Below are positions 1 to 11,180 of a stretch of DNA of 64,000 bases, one piece after another. How positions within the stretch are numbered: the stretch's first letter is position 1; every line of letters begins with the position of its first letter. The notes under the pieces were generated by a model that ran no database searches, was not told the origin of the DNA, and saw only the letters and a list, made by a program, of their open reading frames with translations. The position numbers and the translations under genes were made by a program. Source of the stretch: Apostichopus japonicus (taxonomy: Eukaryota > Echinodermata > Holothuroidea > Aspidochirotida > Stichopodidae); NCBI RefSeq assembly GCF_037975245.1, contig NC_092576.1, forward strand, positions 7,084,501-7,148,500, given 5' to 3'.

Positions 1-144
1 TCTTGGTGTCATCCTGAAATTAAAAAAAAAAAACGTTGTCATTATCAAAAATAGACATACAATCCGTCGATCTGCCTGCGCCATCGATCGATACCTGCGC
101 GATCTACCGATGGTTGCGCTAACGACGGATCCATAGATAGCGCA

Positions 145-181
145 GCGCTATCGATCGATGGCGCAAATCGATCGATAGCGC
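145..181. repeat. Perfect 15-bp inverted repeat (CGATCGAT-rich hairpin)
   Basis: Arms 145-159 and 167-181 are exact reverse complements (GCGCTATCGATCGAT) around a 7-nt loop. The surrounding 60-185 is full of CGAT/GCGC strings and ends where the TA microsatellite begins. Function unknown; it may be the edge of an unidentified palindromic repeat. Confidence 0.8.
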
Positions 182-191
182 ATAACATATG

Positions 192-192
<1 letters not shown>

Positions 193-269
<77 letters not shown>

Positions 270-333
270 ATGAAAATATATAAGTATATGAAATATATAT
301 ATAATTTATATGAAAATATATAAGAAAATTAAA

Positions 334-366
<33 letters not shown>

Positions 367-432
367 CTATATATAGATATATACAGATATATACATATAT
401 ATTAACACTCATATATATATATATATGTATAT
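193..432. repeat. (TA)n microsatellite cluster
   Basis: A nearly pure TA dinucleotide run (about 193-262) is followed by AT-rich degenerate copies and a second TA run (about 335-432). No coding content. Confidence 0.95.
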
Positions 433-1639
433 ATCTATACATTGTGGTAACAGAAAATTCGTATGGTTTATGGGGTCTTCTCCCCTAGATCAACATAAAG
501 GCAGTAGAATGATATAGTCGAAATAAATGTAGGAATCTGATCAGGACATATTTCGAATCTTCTCATTTCAAATCTACAATTGTGTTCCTTGACCAAAATT
601 TCTGTAAAATTGCAACATTTTACAATGTCACAAAGGGGAGTTAAGTTCTAGCATATAGAACATCGTGGGAAGGGAAGGGAGTGGGGGGGGGGATTGGTAA
701 GGGAAATCACACTCATGTCGAATGTGAAATCCTTTAAAGAACAGTTTCCTTGACCACTTCAGGATCAGACCTTAATTTGTTTTACTATTATATTACTCTA
801 GTACTCTCAACGTAGGAATCTGATCCGAGCATGTTTTGCATCAATACTACAATTGTGTTTCTCAATCGATGGATCAGACCCAGATTAGTAATACTACCGT
901 TGTATTCGTTACCAATAAGGGACGAGGGTTTCATGTGTTTGCTCTATACTCCCGAAGTTTTTTTACAGGATCACTCCATAATTGTGTTCGATCTTCCAGG
1001 AGTGGATTTTTCGTCTGCTTTACATATTAGGCCGACGGACTGGTCGTAGGAAAATCACTCGAATGACAACTGGACTCGACAAAAACATCAAACATTATTT
1101 TCTTTCTTGGCAAATCTTCTTCAGCTAGTTTATATCAAATCTCATATAGCAATATTGTTATATTTAAGATAGATGTGTAGAACTGTCATTTATAAAATAA
1201 AAATATCAGAGAGAATAGATAATGATAGCAAACTGTTTATTTACTGTAAAAAGTTTGAGTAGGTAAAATTTTAAAGTTTGAAAACCTTACGTTTCGATCC
1301 CAGGTCTTCTCACACCCTAAAGCTTTTAATAAAACCATAAAGCCAACTGGCTTAGTGATTCCTAACCTTAGAGGTTTATACTTTATTCGATATCACTTGA
1401 TTGATAGAGAAAAATATGTCTTGAAGTCAAGTAGGCTACCAGAACATCATACCAGATAACTTGATCATTAATATTGCAAAGGTATTTCCCTTTAGAATGT
1501 TGATGACAGATAACAGTCATTAGTGGATGTGGAAAACCCTCTAGGCAATATAAAAGAGTAAAGGTAAAATCCTATGACAGTTAGTGACATAGAAAAAGCA
1601 TTCATCTTATAAATTACTGAGTTTGCAAGCTAATTACAA

Positions 1640-2860
1640 GGTTTCTAGACTTTGACCTCTGTTGAATTCAAATGACCTTCCATCAGCATCATATTTGGGC
1701 AAATATTAGGACAATATCTGTCACTAAATGTACTTGTTGAAATAACAAGGACTAATAAGGGCAACTGTATAAGGTTAAGGTCAATTGTTTTGTGTCAAAG
1801 TAAATCCCTGAGATTTGTTGTTGTTGAGAATTCAGAGCAGTTTACAGACACTGTGCATCAATTTCTGATTAAACTTACTAGATACAAATGACATCATAAA
1901 CAATATCTAAAACCGGTATTAATTAAGTATGGTGAGGACATAAATGTATACTAAGATAGTAAGAGCAATGAAATATTATCCTGGCATGGTATAAGCTTTC
2001 AGGAATAACTAATTAGGTTCTTCAAAATGCAAATCATTTTGAATTTCAACAATAACAATTAAGATCTGACCAATTATATGCTACCTGTACACCATGTCCT
2101 TGCACAAAATGTCATGCTGAAACCCGAAGCTTATTACTGTCCACTCCCTAACTAAGAAGATTGGTTTTCAGGGATTGAGTTCTGCTGGCCTTAAAAAAAC
2201 ATTAACATGAAGCAAATTAGGAGTGTCAACTTGAAAAACAAAATTATCCAGCTACAGTACTTTTAAGGATATAACATATAAATGCTGACCTTAGATGGCA
2301 TTTGACCTTTACAAAGAATTACTGGGTTCTTGTACTCATTATAAGAAAGTTATATGCCAATGGAAATACCATATTTACATAGTGTTCAATTTTTGAAACT
2401 TGGTGACCTAAATGAACCCTGACCTACATCAAATTGTGTAGAAACTATACAATACACAATGCTGTCATACTGTGCATACATGAGGGCCTTTCATGTTCTG
2501 GGTCTGGAGATATAGCACTTTTAATATTTTACATTTGACCTCTGCTGATCCTAAATGATCTTTGACCTCCACCACAAACATTAGGGCTCGCTGAACTAAT
2601 TACAGGAAACCAACTTGTCAAATACAGGAATTAAATAGGTGATCTTCCTTGTGATATCATGTTCACATGATTTTCATACTGTTTCCGTCAGTTGACCTCA
2701 CATGACCTTTGATATTCATGAAAACACTGGAGACCGTCTACTCACCAACAGCACGCTACACACCAAGTTCAACTCCCGGTAACTTGTACTTCCTGAGATA
2801 TTGAGTGATCAAAGTTTTCAGACTTTGACCCATGCTGACCTAAAATGACCTTTGGCAAAT
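1640..2860. repeat. Degenerate TGACCT-rich repeat with DR4-type sites
   Basis: Blocks with the theme TTTGACC...TGACC...CACCA recur about every 130-280 bp. Two contain direct TGACCT hexamers spaced by four bases (2693-2708 and 2836-2851), the DR4 arrangement of AGGTCA nuclear-receptor half-sites. The same repeat is in duplication copy B (about 51510-52710, DR4 at 52682-52697), and related pieces occur near 31070-31180. Whether any receptor binds here is unknown. Confidence 0.6.
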
Positions 2861-3324
2861 ACCAACAAACACAAACATGTTCTACCTAAGAGAAACTACA
2901 TACTACATATGAAATTTACCCTAGTTACCCTTCTGAAGTTAGAGCGTATACAAAAGCACGCACACACAACCACGCCCATATACACGCCGTCACCATCTCA
3001 TAGATTCCTTCTGCCTTCGGCAAGGAATAACAAATAAGACACTACTGCATGTTGTAAAGATCTTTATCCCTTTTGATTTAATGAATGGGCAATTCCTTTG
3101 ACGTAAAGTGGTAATGTCTCGCATCTAACCGTTTATTGTGATATTACGGAAACACACTCAGTGCATTTGTGTTCAATCGTATTTGCGTGGGAGTAGATGC
3201 CATTACACTGACTGTAATAAACAAAGACAGGGACCGTCAGCAAGAAAAAGCAAATAGTACAGAACGTGACAAAATCAACAACAACAAACACAGAAGCTTA
3301 GACCTAGTAGCCTATCCGTATGTT

Positions 3325-4172
3325 TCACAATGAAATGACTTTAATGCGTTTGTTACCAGCATCAACAACCATCAAAAATTTCTTATTTTGACAACGGTAA
3401 TAGTGAAGCCCACGAACAAAGTCTAAAGTTTTGCTTTCCCAAAACCACGGTTTCGGACTATTCTCTAACGTTATCCACCTCTTCTTGTGTTGGATGTAGC
3501 GCAAGATACACTCGTCTTGTGCTTTATATCCGGGATTTCTCAGTGCAATATAAATGTTACCCTTGTTATCTATGTCCATTCCTCTGCAATGGTTATTTGT
3601 TTTTACAGTATAAAGTCGGTTTATAAAATTATATGAATAAACATCAACTGCCATTCTTGCAAAGTCAGAAATGAAAAACTCATCTGAGCTACTTTTCTTG
3701 ATGTACCAAGGATCTTCAAGACTATTACTACAATAACATCTTAAGTATCTACCATCGGAAGTAAATTTGGCTACTTCAGCCGACTCTTTCTTCCTACCTG
3801 TCAATACGTAAATATTTCCTCTCTCACATGACGTAATACCTGCAGGTTCTATAATGTATGGTTTACCAAACCTTTTCTTCACCTTCAATGCTTCATCAAA
3901 TGTTATGACACATTTACTCTTCTTGTCTGTAACACATAAAGTAGCTCCCAGGAAAGTTGCGGCAAATGGTTTAAAACCATCTTCTTGGTAACGCTTAATC
4001 CTGTTTCCTTCCATGTCATAAGCGTAGATTCCTCCATCCATCAATATAAAAATCTGATTTTTGAACGTTGTGACGTCGTGAGGTTGTAGTATACCTGATA
4101 TTTCTTCGAATCTTGGCGGTGCGTTGGTTTCTTCGAGGCTTTCGTTGATTTTATTTTGAGTTGTTTCTTGAC
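3325..4172 (-). CDS. Copy A terminal exon: NHL-like beta-propeller
   Basis: Acceptor at 4173-4174 (TTATTGACAG), entering in phase 1 and ending in TGA. It encodes about 281 residues with roughly six repeats of a hydrophobic-Gly-Asn-Ile-Tyr/Phe-Val/Ile pattern, enough for one propeller. The last residues (VVDAGNKRIKVISL) look like a closing blade. It aligns residue by residue with the terminal exon of copy B. Confidence 0.85.
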
Positions 4173-6374
4173 CTGTCAATAAGATATAACTTTAAGGAGA
4201 TGTTGGTATACAAAATGGAGTAGGGATGAATCGGGAGGCAGCAAAGCTGGAACCGGGAATGTAGGAACCACGGGCCAGGAGGGGGTTGAGGGGGATTCAG
4301 GAAAGCACAGAAGTAAGGAAGAGTAAGGTAGAGAGCAGGGAGTCAGTAAACAACAGGGATGTATGGAGCAGATAGGCAAGTAGACAGGGCGGTAGTAACA
4401 TAAGGCGGCACAAAGGATATGATGCAGAGAGGCAAGAAGGCATGGAGTCAGGGAGACAAGGAGACAGGGGGCACGGAGGCAGGGAGGAAATGAGGCAGGA
4501 AGAAAGGGAGTAACGGAGGCATTTAGGCCGGGAGTCAAAGAACAGATAGACAGAAAAGTATGGAAACGGGTTAACAGGAACCACTCACAGAGGGGATTTA
4601 GGAGGGAACAGCGGTAAAGGAGAGTAAGGAGCACCCGATACACATAGAGACCACATTAACTACTTGTATCTCTTTAAGTTATGTACCAAATTAAAAGCTG
4701 GATCGTGCTAAAAATCAGTAGCATGTGCTATTAGGGTTACAGCAAGAACCGAGGATACGTGTAATCCCAACAAATCTAGTTTGATGTATTTGTTGGGATT
4801 ACACATATCCTCATAGCACATGCCACCGATTTATCAGATTTTTCAGCACATTCCAGTTTTTATTGTGTTACAAAGTTTTAAGATTTACAGTATACCGTTA
4901 TCTCTGTTTGAGTCGGTTGAAGGGAGGGAGAAGGGATGAGAAGGGAGCCAGAATACAACGGGGATATGTAGAGCAGGGAGGCAAGGATGCACTGAGACAG
5001 AAAGTGAGTCACGGAGGCATTTAGGGAGGGAGGTCGCGAGACATGTGGGAGATAGACAGAAAAGCAATGAAACAGGGACTCAGGATGGTAGGGAAGCAGG
5101 GAGAATGAAAAGAGTAGGGAGAAATGATATACCTTTTGACTTATCGGTCACTTTGCCACTAGAAGATTGATTGAACGGCTTATACTGGGAACACTGAAAT
5201 AACAAAAAAATAGGTTCAAATGTGGTTTCTCATTTTTTTTTTGCATGCTTCAATGTATAGATGTGTGTTTTAACAGAAAGTCAAGTTGGTGCTTCCTATT
5301 CATTTCAAAGTCGAATGTGATGCACACCCCTCTCTTGTCCAAAGTATAGTAATTAGCACAACCTTTCCTGTACTAGACTTAAATGATAACCTAGCTATGT
5401 CTCATAATGCACCATTTTACGTCTAAAATGTTAATTATATGTCTTTTTTTTCTGGCGGGCGGGAGTGGGGGAGGGAAGGAGAGGGAGGGGAGTGAGGAGT
5501 ACCATCAGACCCCTTACATAGCAGTCCGCTCCCATTACCTCAGCATCACAAATGCTTTACTTTAAATTCCTGGGTCCACCTCAAATTTCGATATTAAGTA
5601 AAATAGGTATATTTATATATATATAAATCTTTCTACGCTAGATCCTCCTATATAAAACCAAATAAACTAAATTAGATTAAGTCTATGGGACCTACCTGTA
5701 ATGCCAATTTCAACCTTTCCTTCGCTACCTGCAGTGACTTGTTTGATTCAGAAATCACATTTTCCAGCTTAAGTCGTTTTCCAAACTGGAATTTCTTTAA
5801 CCTGTCTCCGCTGACATCTGTCAATATTTTCTCCAAATCTTTTTGTGTACTCTGCACGACTCCTAGTAATCCTTTATAAATAATTATTGAAAATAAATAA
5901 ATTTAAACAACATAATCAAAACAAACTAAATAGTATTCCACAGAGAACGTAAAACATTTCACAAAGTCCCCGGACTCTCGCAGGATAACGCGTATATGGA
6001 CGCCGACGCATAACATTTAGAAGGAAGGGAGGGGGTCAGGCAAGATTGTTAATGAGGATCAAAGACTGCTGGAATAGGAAGGCTATAGAACACGGCCAAC
6101 GATGGAAGCCCCCGCCCCTATAATTGTATGTTAATCCATATATTACCTCCTTCATAATTACCTGGGTCGGTGTTGACATTAATCTTTTTCTTCAAATCTT
6201 TGAGAATGTATTTCACACAACTTATATCATTGCATAGGTCCTCACATTGTTGTTTCTTATTGCCGAACAGTGTCTGCTTGACTTGGGATATCGATGAGTG
6301 AATATCTTTACACAATTGTATAGCGGATGTGACTTCACCGGTCATCCTGACTGTTCTGTACTTGTCGAAGCTCT
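3325..6374 (-). CDS. TRIM/NHL-like protein, copy A (four 3' exons)
   Basis: Four minus-strand exons join in frame: 6147-6374, 5696-5871, 5133-5193 and 3325-4172 (ends TGA at 3325-3327). Every intron starts GT and ends AG, and the phases match (1, 0, 1). The product is about 75 residues of Lys/Glu/Gln-rich helix (likely coiled coil), a second 59-residue helical segment, a 20-residue Ser-rich linker and a 281-residue beta-rich domain. That last domain repeats motifs of the type ITSCERGNIYVLTG, GMDIDNKGNIYIAL and VVDAGNKRIKV, typical of NHL-repeat propellers in TRIM2/3/71-like proteins. TRIM-NHL proteins are usually cytoplasmic E3 ligases or RNA regulators; no RING is visible here. The 5' end is missing: the first exon enters in phase from an upstream exon, possibly 9045-9192. 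A paralogue lies at 53495-56016. The family call is by motif recognition, not database search. Confidence 0.8.
4250..4640. repeat. GA-rich degenerate minisatellite (copy A intron)
   Basis: Plus-strand motifs of the type GGAGGCAGGGAGGCAAGGA repeat imperfectly. A second tract lies at about 4905-5110, on the far side of the hairpin element at 4679-4873. Copy B has a single equivalent tract (54440-54725). The Pro/Leu/Cys/Ser-rich minus-strand ORFs across these tracts are repeat artefacts. Confidence 0.8.
4679..4873. mobile_element. Fold-back MITE in the intron of copy A
   Basis: The whole ~195-bp segment is an imperfect inverted repeat. The inner arms 4751-4775 and 4788-4812 match with one mismatch around a 12-nt loop. 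Going outward, GCATGTGCTAT pairs with its complement, and a looser outer arm (AAAAGCTGGATCGTGCT against AAAACTGGAATGTGCT) continues to the ends. It splits the GA-rich tract and is absent from copy B, so it arrived after the duplication or was lost from B. No clear TSD was found. Confidence 0.65.
5133..5193 (-). CDS. Copy A linker exon
   Basis: A 61-nt exon between a strong acceptor (TTATTTCAG) and a GTATAT donor. It encodes 20 residues beginning CSQYKPFNQSSS and then supplies one base to the propeller exon. Copy B's equivalent (54751-54877) is 66 nt longer; both start with X-S-Q-Y and share a central SSS. Confidence 0.75.
5696..5871 (-). CDS. Copy A coiled-coil exon 2
   Basis: 176 nt, with acceptor ...TTATAAAG and donor CAG|GTAGGT. 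It enters in phase 1 and ends in phase 0. The 59 residues are rich in Lys, Leu, Glu and Gln (for example DLEKILTDVSGDRLKKFQF), consistent with the helical region between B-box and propeller in TRIM-type proteins. Confidence 0.8.
6147..6374 (-). CDS. Copy A coiled-coil exon 1
   Basis: The acceptor TTAATTTTCAG ends at 6375-6376. The exon begins with two bases completing an upstream codon, so it is not a first exon. The donor is GGAG|GTAATA; a competing GT lies upstream (CAG|GTAATT), but alignment to copy B favours the former. It encodes about 75 residues of helical sequence with three Cys. Neighbouring AGs give stops, which fixes this acceptor. Confidence 0.75.
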
Positions 6375-6779
6375 CTGAAAATTAAACTGAAATGTTGAAA
6401 GATCAATATTCTACAATTACATAGCAATTTCTAGTGGCGTCAATCTGAATGATTATCCGTTACGTCGGTAGCAATACAATATTAGTGTCACGTATATTAA
6501 GTGCCAATTTGATTAAAAGACAAGGTCAAACAGTCAATTAAGCAAATAAACAATCAAAAGAAGACCCCCTCCCCCCGTTAGTTCAATCAAACGAATAATT
6601 TTAAATTAGATCCATGGAGCCAAGTATGAACTTGCATCTTTTGTTTCACCTGTGACAAAAATACTTGAAAGATACCTTTCTCGACTTTAGCAAAAACCTT
6701 TCGATTTGAATTTAAGGCATGTAAATGCTACCCCTTATTCTGTTTAACGGAACTCTGCAATATGTTTCTGAGCAGAAAA

Positions 6780-6955
6780 ACAAAGGGGTATGGTAAGGGA
6801 GTAAAAGGGTAAGGGATGTAAGAGGGTAATGGAGTAAGGGAGTAATGGAGTAATGGAGTAAGGGAGTAAGGGATTAAGGGAGTAAGGGATGTAAGGGAGT
6901 AAGACAGTGAGGGGGTAAGTGGGTAAGGGAGTAAAGGATGTAAGGGGGTATGTTT
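6780..6955. repeat. GTAAGGGA-type short tandem repeat
   Basis: Imperfect 8-10 bp units (GTAAGGGA, GTAATGGA, GTAAGGGAT) run in the upstream intron/flank of copy A. The corresponding part of copy B lacks the expanded array. Confidence 0.85.
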
Positions 6956-7105
6956 AACGTTAAAAAAATTAACCGGTTAAGAGTTAATATTTGTTTGATG
7001 GAACGGAAAGACTGGCAAAGAACGCAAACTACCACGACTACAGAAGGGTTTTTTTTTTCTTAATACAAGCTGTAAGAAATCACTTGTTACATTTTCAAGC
7101 ATATT

Positions 7106-9044
7106 TTATTCCATATGATGCAATCTGTAAACTATTGATAATCAAAAGTATTCTTTAACAACTACATATTGTAGTCTAGTAATATTTAGGATGTTGATCG
7201 GCAAACACTACACAAGGAAAGAGTCAATCCATACAAATTTTATAGTAAAAACAAAATCATGTTACGATCGAAATCCGATCTTGCTTAAATGAAAAAAAAA
7301 GGAACAAACAAAAAATCAACACCTACAACAAAGAACAAAAACAACAGCAACAACAACTGAAAACAACAACAACAACAAACACTAACTAAATAAGGAGAAG
7401 TAATAATTTTGGCTATTGAAACATGTTTAAGCAACAATATTCTCCTTCAAAATATACACAACAGTCAGACAGTAGCAAGTTTACTATAGATATTATGAAT
7501 TTTGAGGGAATGCACTTACTAAACCACCATAGGGAATCAACAAGGTGTACTGGAAAATAATGTCACTGGAAATCCGGGTGAAACAAATGCCTTGAGGCAC
7601 ATATTTTCAAACTGAACATCTGGACAGAACCGAAAGGGTCAATGTTCAACGTTTGGTACTATCCAGCCATGTACATGAAAATATTACTTTACAAGACAAA
7701 TTAAATGACTGAAATTATATTCCGGTAATACCCTAAAACATCAGTATCAATCTAACAGAATGGTACCATACCAGCAACACTAAGATTGCTGTTTACAGCT
7801 CCTTTATGTGAGGTTCTATATCATTAATGATCACCTTGCTCCATCTGTACAGAGACTGAATGATCTCCTCGGGTTATGATTGCTAGATATGGGATTACAA
7901 ACATTAATATGATAAAATCAGTCCACGAGATGTCTGTGTTGGTTGATCACAAACAATCTAAATGGTTCACCTTTATCCATGCCAGATCCTGAATATAGAG
8001 ACAGCACTTATAAGACATGCAATCTAGTTAAAATTATTATATAACCAAGACCAGAAAATAAAATCTGATAGGCATAAACTTTAAAATACAATCTGATAGA
8101 CATAAACATTTCAGAGTGAAAATCTGATTATATTGGTATAACTGATAATCCCATGTTATGTTTCTGTATTTTCACTATATGCTACATATTCAATTCATAT
8201 ACACACATAGTGACCATTCATTGATACCATTCGCATAAAGTTAATCTCTGCTTCACCATATTCGTTACTAGCCCAGCATACCATTTGCATTTGCCAGCGT
8301 TCACAAACACTTCCCAAAAAAAAAAAACATTAACTTATACATGATTTTTCAGAAAATGGTATTCTTATGGACTGCAAAGAACTTTCCGTTTTATCCCCAA
8401 AAGGGGTATAGAATCCTTTTAACTTTTACGGTTTCTACTTTTCCATATTTACCTAGATGAAGTCTGTAATATTGAAACAAACAGCTAATAGTTACCATTT
8501 GATAAATATGCAGATGTACACAGGATACATCCCTACATATCTAATTTGGCACCTGTTGTAGCTATATTATGCACAATATGCATCGCAGTGTACAGTACCA
8601 TTTAAGTATACAATTTAAATGATTTTCAGAGAGGAGGGGTATCATACCCAAAACTCCACTAGAATTTTCGGTACCATATTTGTAATGTTAGCAATTACAA
8701 CTACTTTGCACCCCCTTCAAATGGACCCCACCCTCCCCGTCCCCTTTCAGCTTCGAGCTGGATCTGCCACTGTTGAACAGTGTTGCCACTGACCCAGCTA
8801 AGCAACAGTAGTAGCTTATTGTACTATAAATACTAGTTTAAATATCCTTCTTTATTGGGCTTTATTGGAAACACGTATTCATATCTTGTTGTATACACCT
8901 TGTCACATATGAAATACGATTTACTTTGTATGATTGTTATTATTAAAGCTTATGGCCTAAACTTACAGGCCTAGATGTTAGGGTATACAGCAGCCAATTG
9001 TTCAGCTTTATATTTGATTTCCACACAAATAAATATATGTATAC
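7106..9044. other. No gene recognised (likely intron of copy A)
   Basis: AT-rich sequence without long ORFs, with a CAACAA-rich stretch near 7320-7380. If the B-box-like exon at 9045-9192 belongs to copy A, this is one 2.7-kb intron. Confidence 0.5.
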
Positions 9045-9192
9045 TTTTAGCTAAGCTCTGAAGTTCTGAAGCAACTCGGAATGAAACATGGTCATACACC
9101 ACTCTGTGTGATTGTATTACTGTTGACGCCATCGAGCAAAACCTGGAGGTTTCATCACACAGTAAATCCTCGTACCAGTCATAGAGGGTCAT
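9045..9192 (-). pseudogene. Degenerate B-box-like exon, possible 5' part of copy A
   Basis: The minus-strand ORF starts with ATG at 9190-9192, right after an in-frame TAA. Its first ~40 residues read like the second half of a TRIM B-box: LLC-x6-C, then SH-x5-H and VSF. The usual Cys between and after the two cysteines are Thr15 and Ala22, so two zinc ligands seem lost. A possible donor AAAA|GTATAC leaves one base, which fits the two bases that open exon 6147-6374, so it would splice in frame. No RING is present upstream. It could be a real truncated gene start, a decayed exon or a chance match. Confidence 0.3.
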
Positions 9193-9799
9193 TTACGGTA
9201 ATGTGTAGCAGTGTGGTACTGGTTACTGCGTTACACTCCAATTGCCCATTGTGATTTACTCAACTATAGTTAAAGTATATGTTGACTCAGGGCAACACAC
9301 AATTACGCAGACAAATACAGCAGGTTATGAAATCAAAATGGTAAACATGAGTCATGCACATACCGTAGTTGAGGGAGTACCGATGCTTAATTATAATGAC
9401 AAAACAATCTTGTGGGTTTTAACATACGTCATTTCTATTCATTATATGAACGGTGAACTGTTAGCTTGTGTATTGTATTAAACATTTAGTGACTGTGCAT
9501 TGTAGTCTCTAGTACTGTATGTATATATGTTCTGGGACTAATGGATTCTATTCTCTTTCTTCGCTTCGTTTCGTTTTATAATTTTACCCCCTTTCTTTCT
9601 TTGTTCCCCTTCTTTTTCTTGTATTTAAATGCCCACCACTTCATTAGTTAATGAAGTATTCCCAATAAGCAACTTAAATGTACTTTTTTAACTTCTATCA
9701 ATAATATCAGTATCAAAAAAGAGTAACTGAGACTTGGCTCAACACTAATTATACTGTTTCAATGTTTAGTAAACCTGCTTCTAAATGAAAGCATAATGA
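9193..9799. other. Unassigned stretch with one orphan 79-codon ORF
   Basis: A plus-strand ORF at 9242-9481 (79 codons) has no recognisable motif and no clear splice signals. 9560-9640 is T/C-rich. Nothing else was seen. Confidence 0.3.
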
Positions 9800-10191
9800 C
9801 AGAGAAACAGGCAGAGACGGAGGTGTAGCACTGTAATTCAACGATACGTACACTAATACTGATGTAAATATTGAGTTAATTTGTACAACATTTGAACATC
9901 TTTTTGAGCAGGTTAACTCAGGTAACAAATATACTTTTATTGGTGTGATTTATGAACCCCCAGTTCAAACTGTACGTTGTTTATTGAAGAGCTTAAAAAA
10001 CTGTTAATTTGTTTGCGTGCAACCTTCAAAAATAAGGACACCTACATTATGTAAATAATCTGATGCAATAAGTAACTGCATACAGTATACTTTAGAAATT
10101 CATAACCATTATGCACGCATTGCTGCTTTTATTCGTAATATTGAGCCAAAAACCGAGCTTAGAAAAATATGCATTTATTTTACTGGTATAC

Positions 10192-10994
10192 ATCTCTTGA
10201 ATTACTTGCCAAATATTATAAAGGAAAGTCGTACAGTAGATATCTTTAAGAAGAATCTTAAGCGGTGATCAGTGGTGATCACATCTCTACTGTATGGTTT
10301 CGAGACATGGACCCCGCATTCTCGTCACATATTAAGAAAAATGGATCGATTTCACCAAACCTGCCTCAGGAAAATTTTCAACATTACATGGCAACAGAAG
10401 GTTCCTGATACAGAGGTACTTCAGAGATCCACATTACCCACCATTGGTGCAATAGTAATGAAATCCCAACTAAGGTGGGTTGGTCACTTGGTCCGTATGC
10501 CTGACGACAGAATGCCCAAGAAGTTATTCTATTCCGAACTTAAATGTGGCAAGCGATCCCTGGATGGAAAGTACAAGAGGTACAAGGACTCTCTAAAGAC
10601 TAACCTGAAAAGATGTTACATAGCCACTAACTCATGGGAACAAGTAACATGATCGCAACCTTTGGCGCCAGTCTGTTTATGTTGGCACTGATGCATATGA
10701 GACCAGCCGTATGCAGGGATCACAAGTAAACAGAGCCCAGCGTAAAGCACGCAGATCAAATTAACGTGATTCATTTGAGTTTTTCTGTCACCCATGCAAC
10801 AGAAGTTTCCATGCAAGGATTGGCCTGATCAGCCATCAGCGTGCCCACCAGCGAAATTCAATCGTAGTTAGAGATAGATAGATTAGCTGTCATCATCGAA
10901 TACGATGGACAACCATTATCATTAATCTCTTGAATTACTTGCCAAATATTATAAAGGAAAGTCGTACAGTAAATATCTTTAAGAAGATTTTTAA
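10192..10994. repeat. 70-bp direct repeats flanking the inner LINE fragment
   Basis: 10192-10261 and 10925-10994 are about 70 bp each and nearly identical (differences at GTAGATA/GTAAATA and GAATCT/GATTTT). They bracket the 663-bp inner LINE fragment exactly, as a very long target-site duplication would. Confidence 0.75.
10262..10924 (+). pseudogene. LINE ORF2 C-terminal fragment with C2H2 finger
   Basis: The open frame 10272-10652 encodes a typical post-RT LINE C-terminus (LLYGFETW, then RFHQTCLRKIF, LRWVGHLVRM, RYKDSLK). Beyond a stop, 10783-10857 encodes a textbook C2H2 finger, C-x2-C-x12-H-x3-H, ending HQRAH, which this LINE group often carries at its end. The 3' end is an ATCGAATACGATGGAC-type tail. 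No RT catalytic domain is present, so this is a 5'-truncated dead copy. Confidence 0.75.
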
Positions 10995-11180
10995 AGTCCA
11001 CCTTACTAAAGCATGATTACACATGTGTGTAATAACATAGTCTACTTGTCTCTTTTACCCTTAATATGTTGCTTATTCCGGCCCCTCCCTAATTGTTTGT
11101 TTTATAACTACTTACATTTATTATTTTCTTGCTGTTTGCGCTGTGATGATAAATAAATGAATTAATGGAATGAATAAATA

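Larger units (their letters stand above)
560..7105. repeat. Segmental duplication, copy A
   Basis: From about 560 to 7105 the sequence can be followed, with small indels, in the same orientation at 50415-56608. Shared landmarks include the block around 780-930 (matches 50640-50760), the intergenic block 1440-1900, all four TRIM-NHL-like exons, and the stretch around 7050-7100 just before copy B's giant microsatellite. Exons are diverged but frame-preserving. Copy A carries a hairpin MITE (4679-4873) that copy B lacks. Borders are approximate because the flanks fade gradually. Confidence 0.9.
9800..11180 (+). mobile_element. Decayed non-LTR retrotransposon (LINE)
   Basis: 9815-10000 translates, with stops, as the apurinic-endonuclease-like region of LINEs (GGVAL, then FIGVIYEPPVQT, the usual GVIYRPP block). 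10192-10261 reads like the last residues of a LINE RT ORF (LNYLPNIIKES...FKKNL). The segment ends near 11180 with AATAAATGAATTAATGGA-type tail repeats. Everything between endonuclease and RT C-terminus is missing, so this is an internally deleted copy. A different LINE fragment lies inside it at 10262-10924. Confidence 0.6.

Noticed and set aside
4176..4643. 155-codon Leu/Pro/Cys/Ser-rich minus-strand ORF
   Set aside because: It runs through a GA-rich intronic minisatellite of the TRIM-NHL-like gene; composition explains the open frame.
3325..6374. Both TRIM-NHL copies as processed pseudogenes
   Set aside because: They retain introns with consensus borders and intact phases, so they are not retrocopies and show no disabling changes.
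10616..10816. 66-codon minus-strand ORF
   Set aside because: Antisense shadow of the LINE C-terminal region, which is recognisable on the plus strand.
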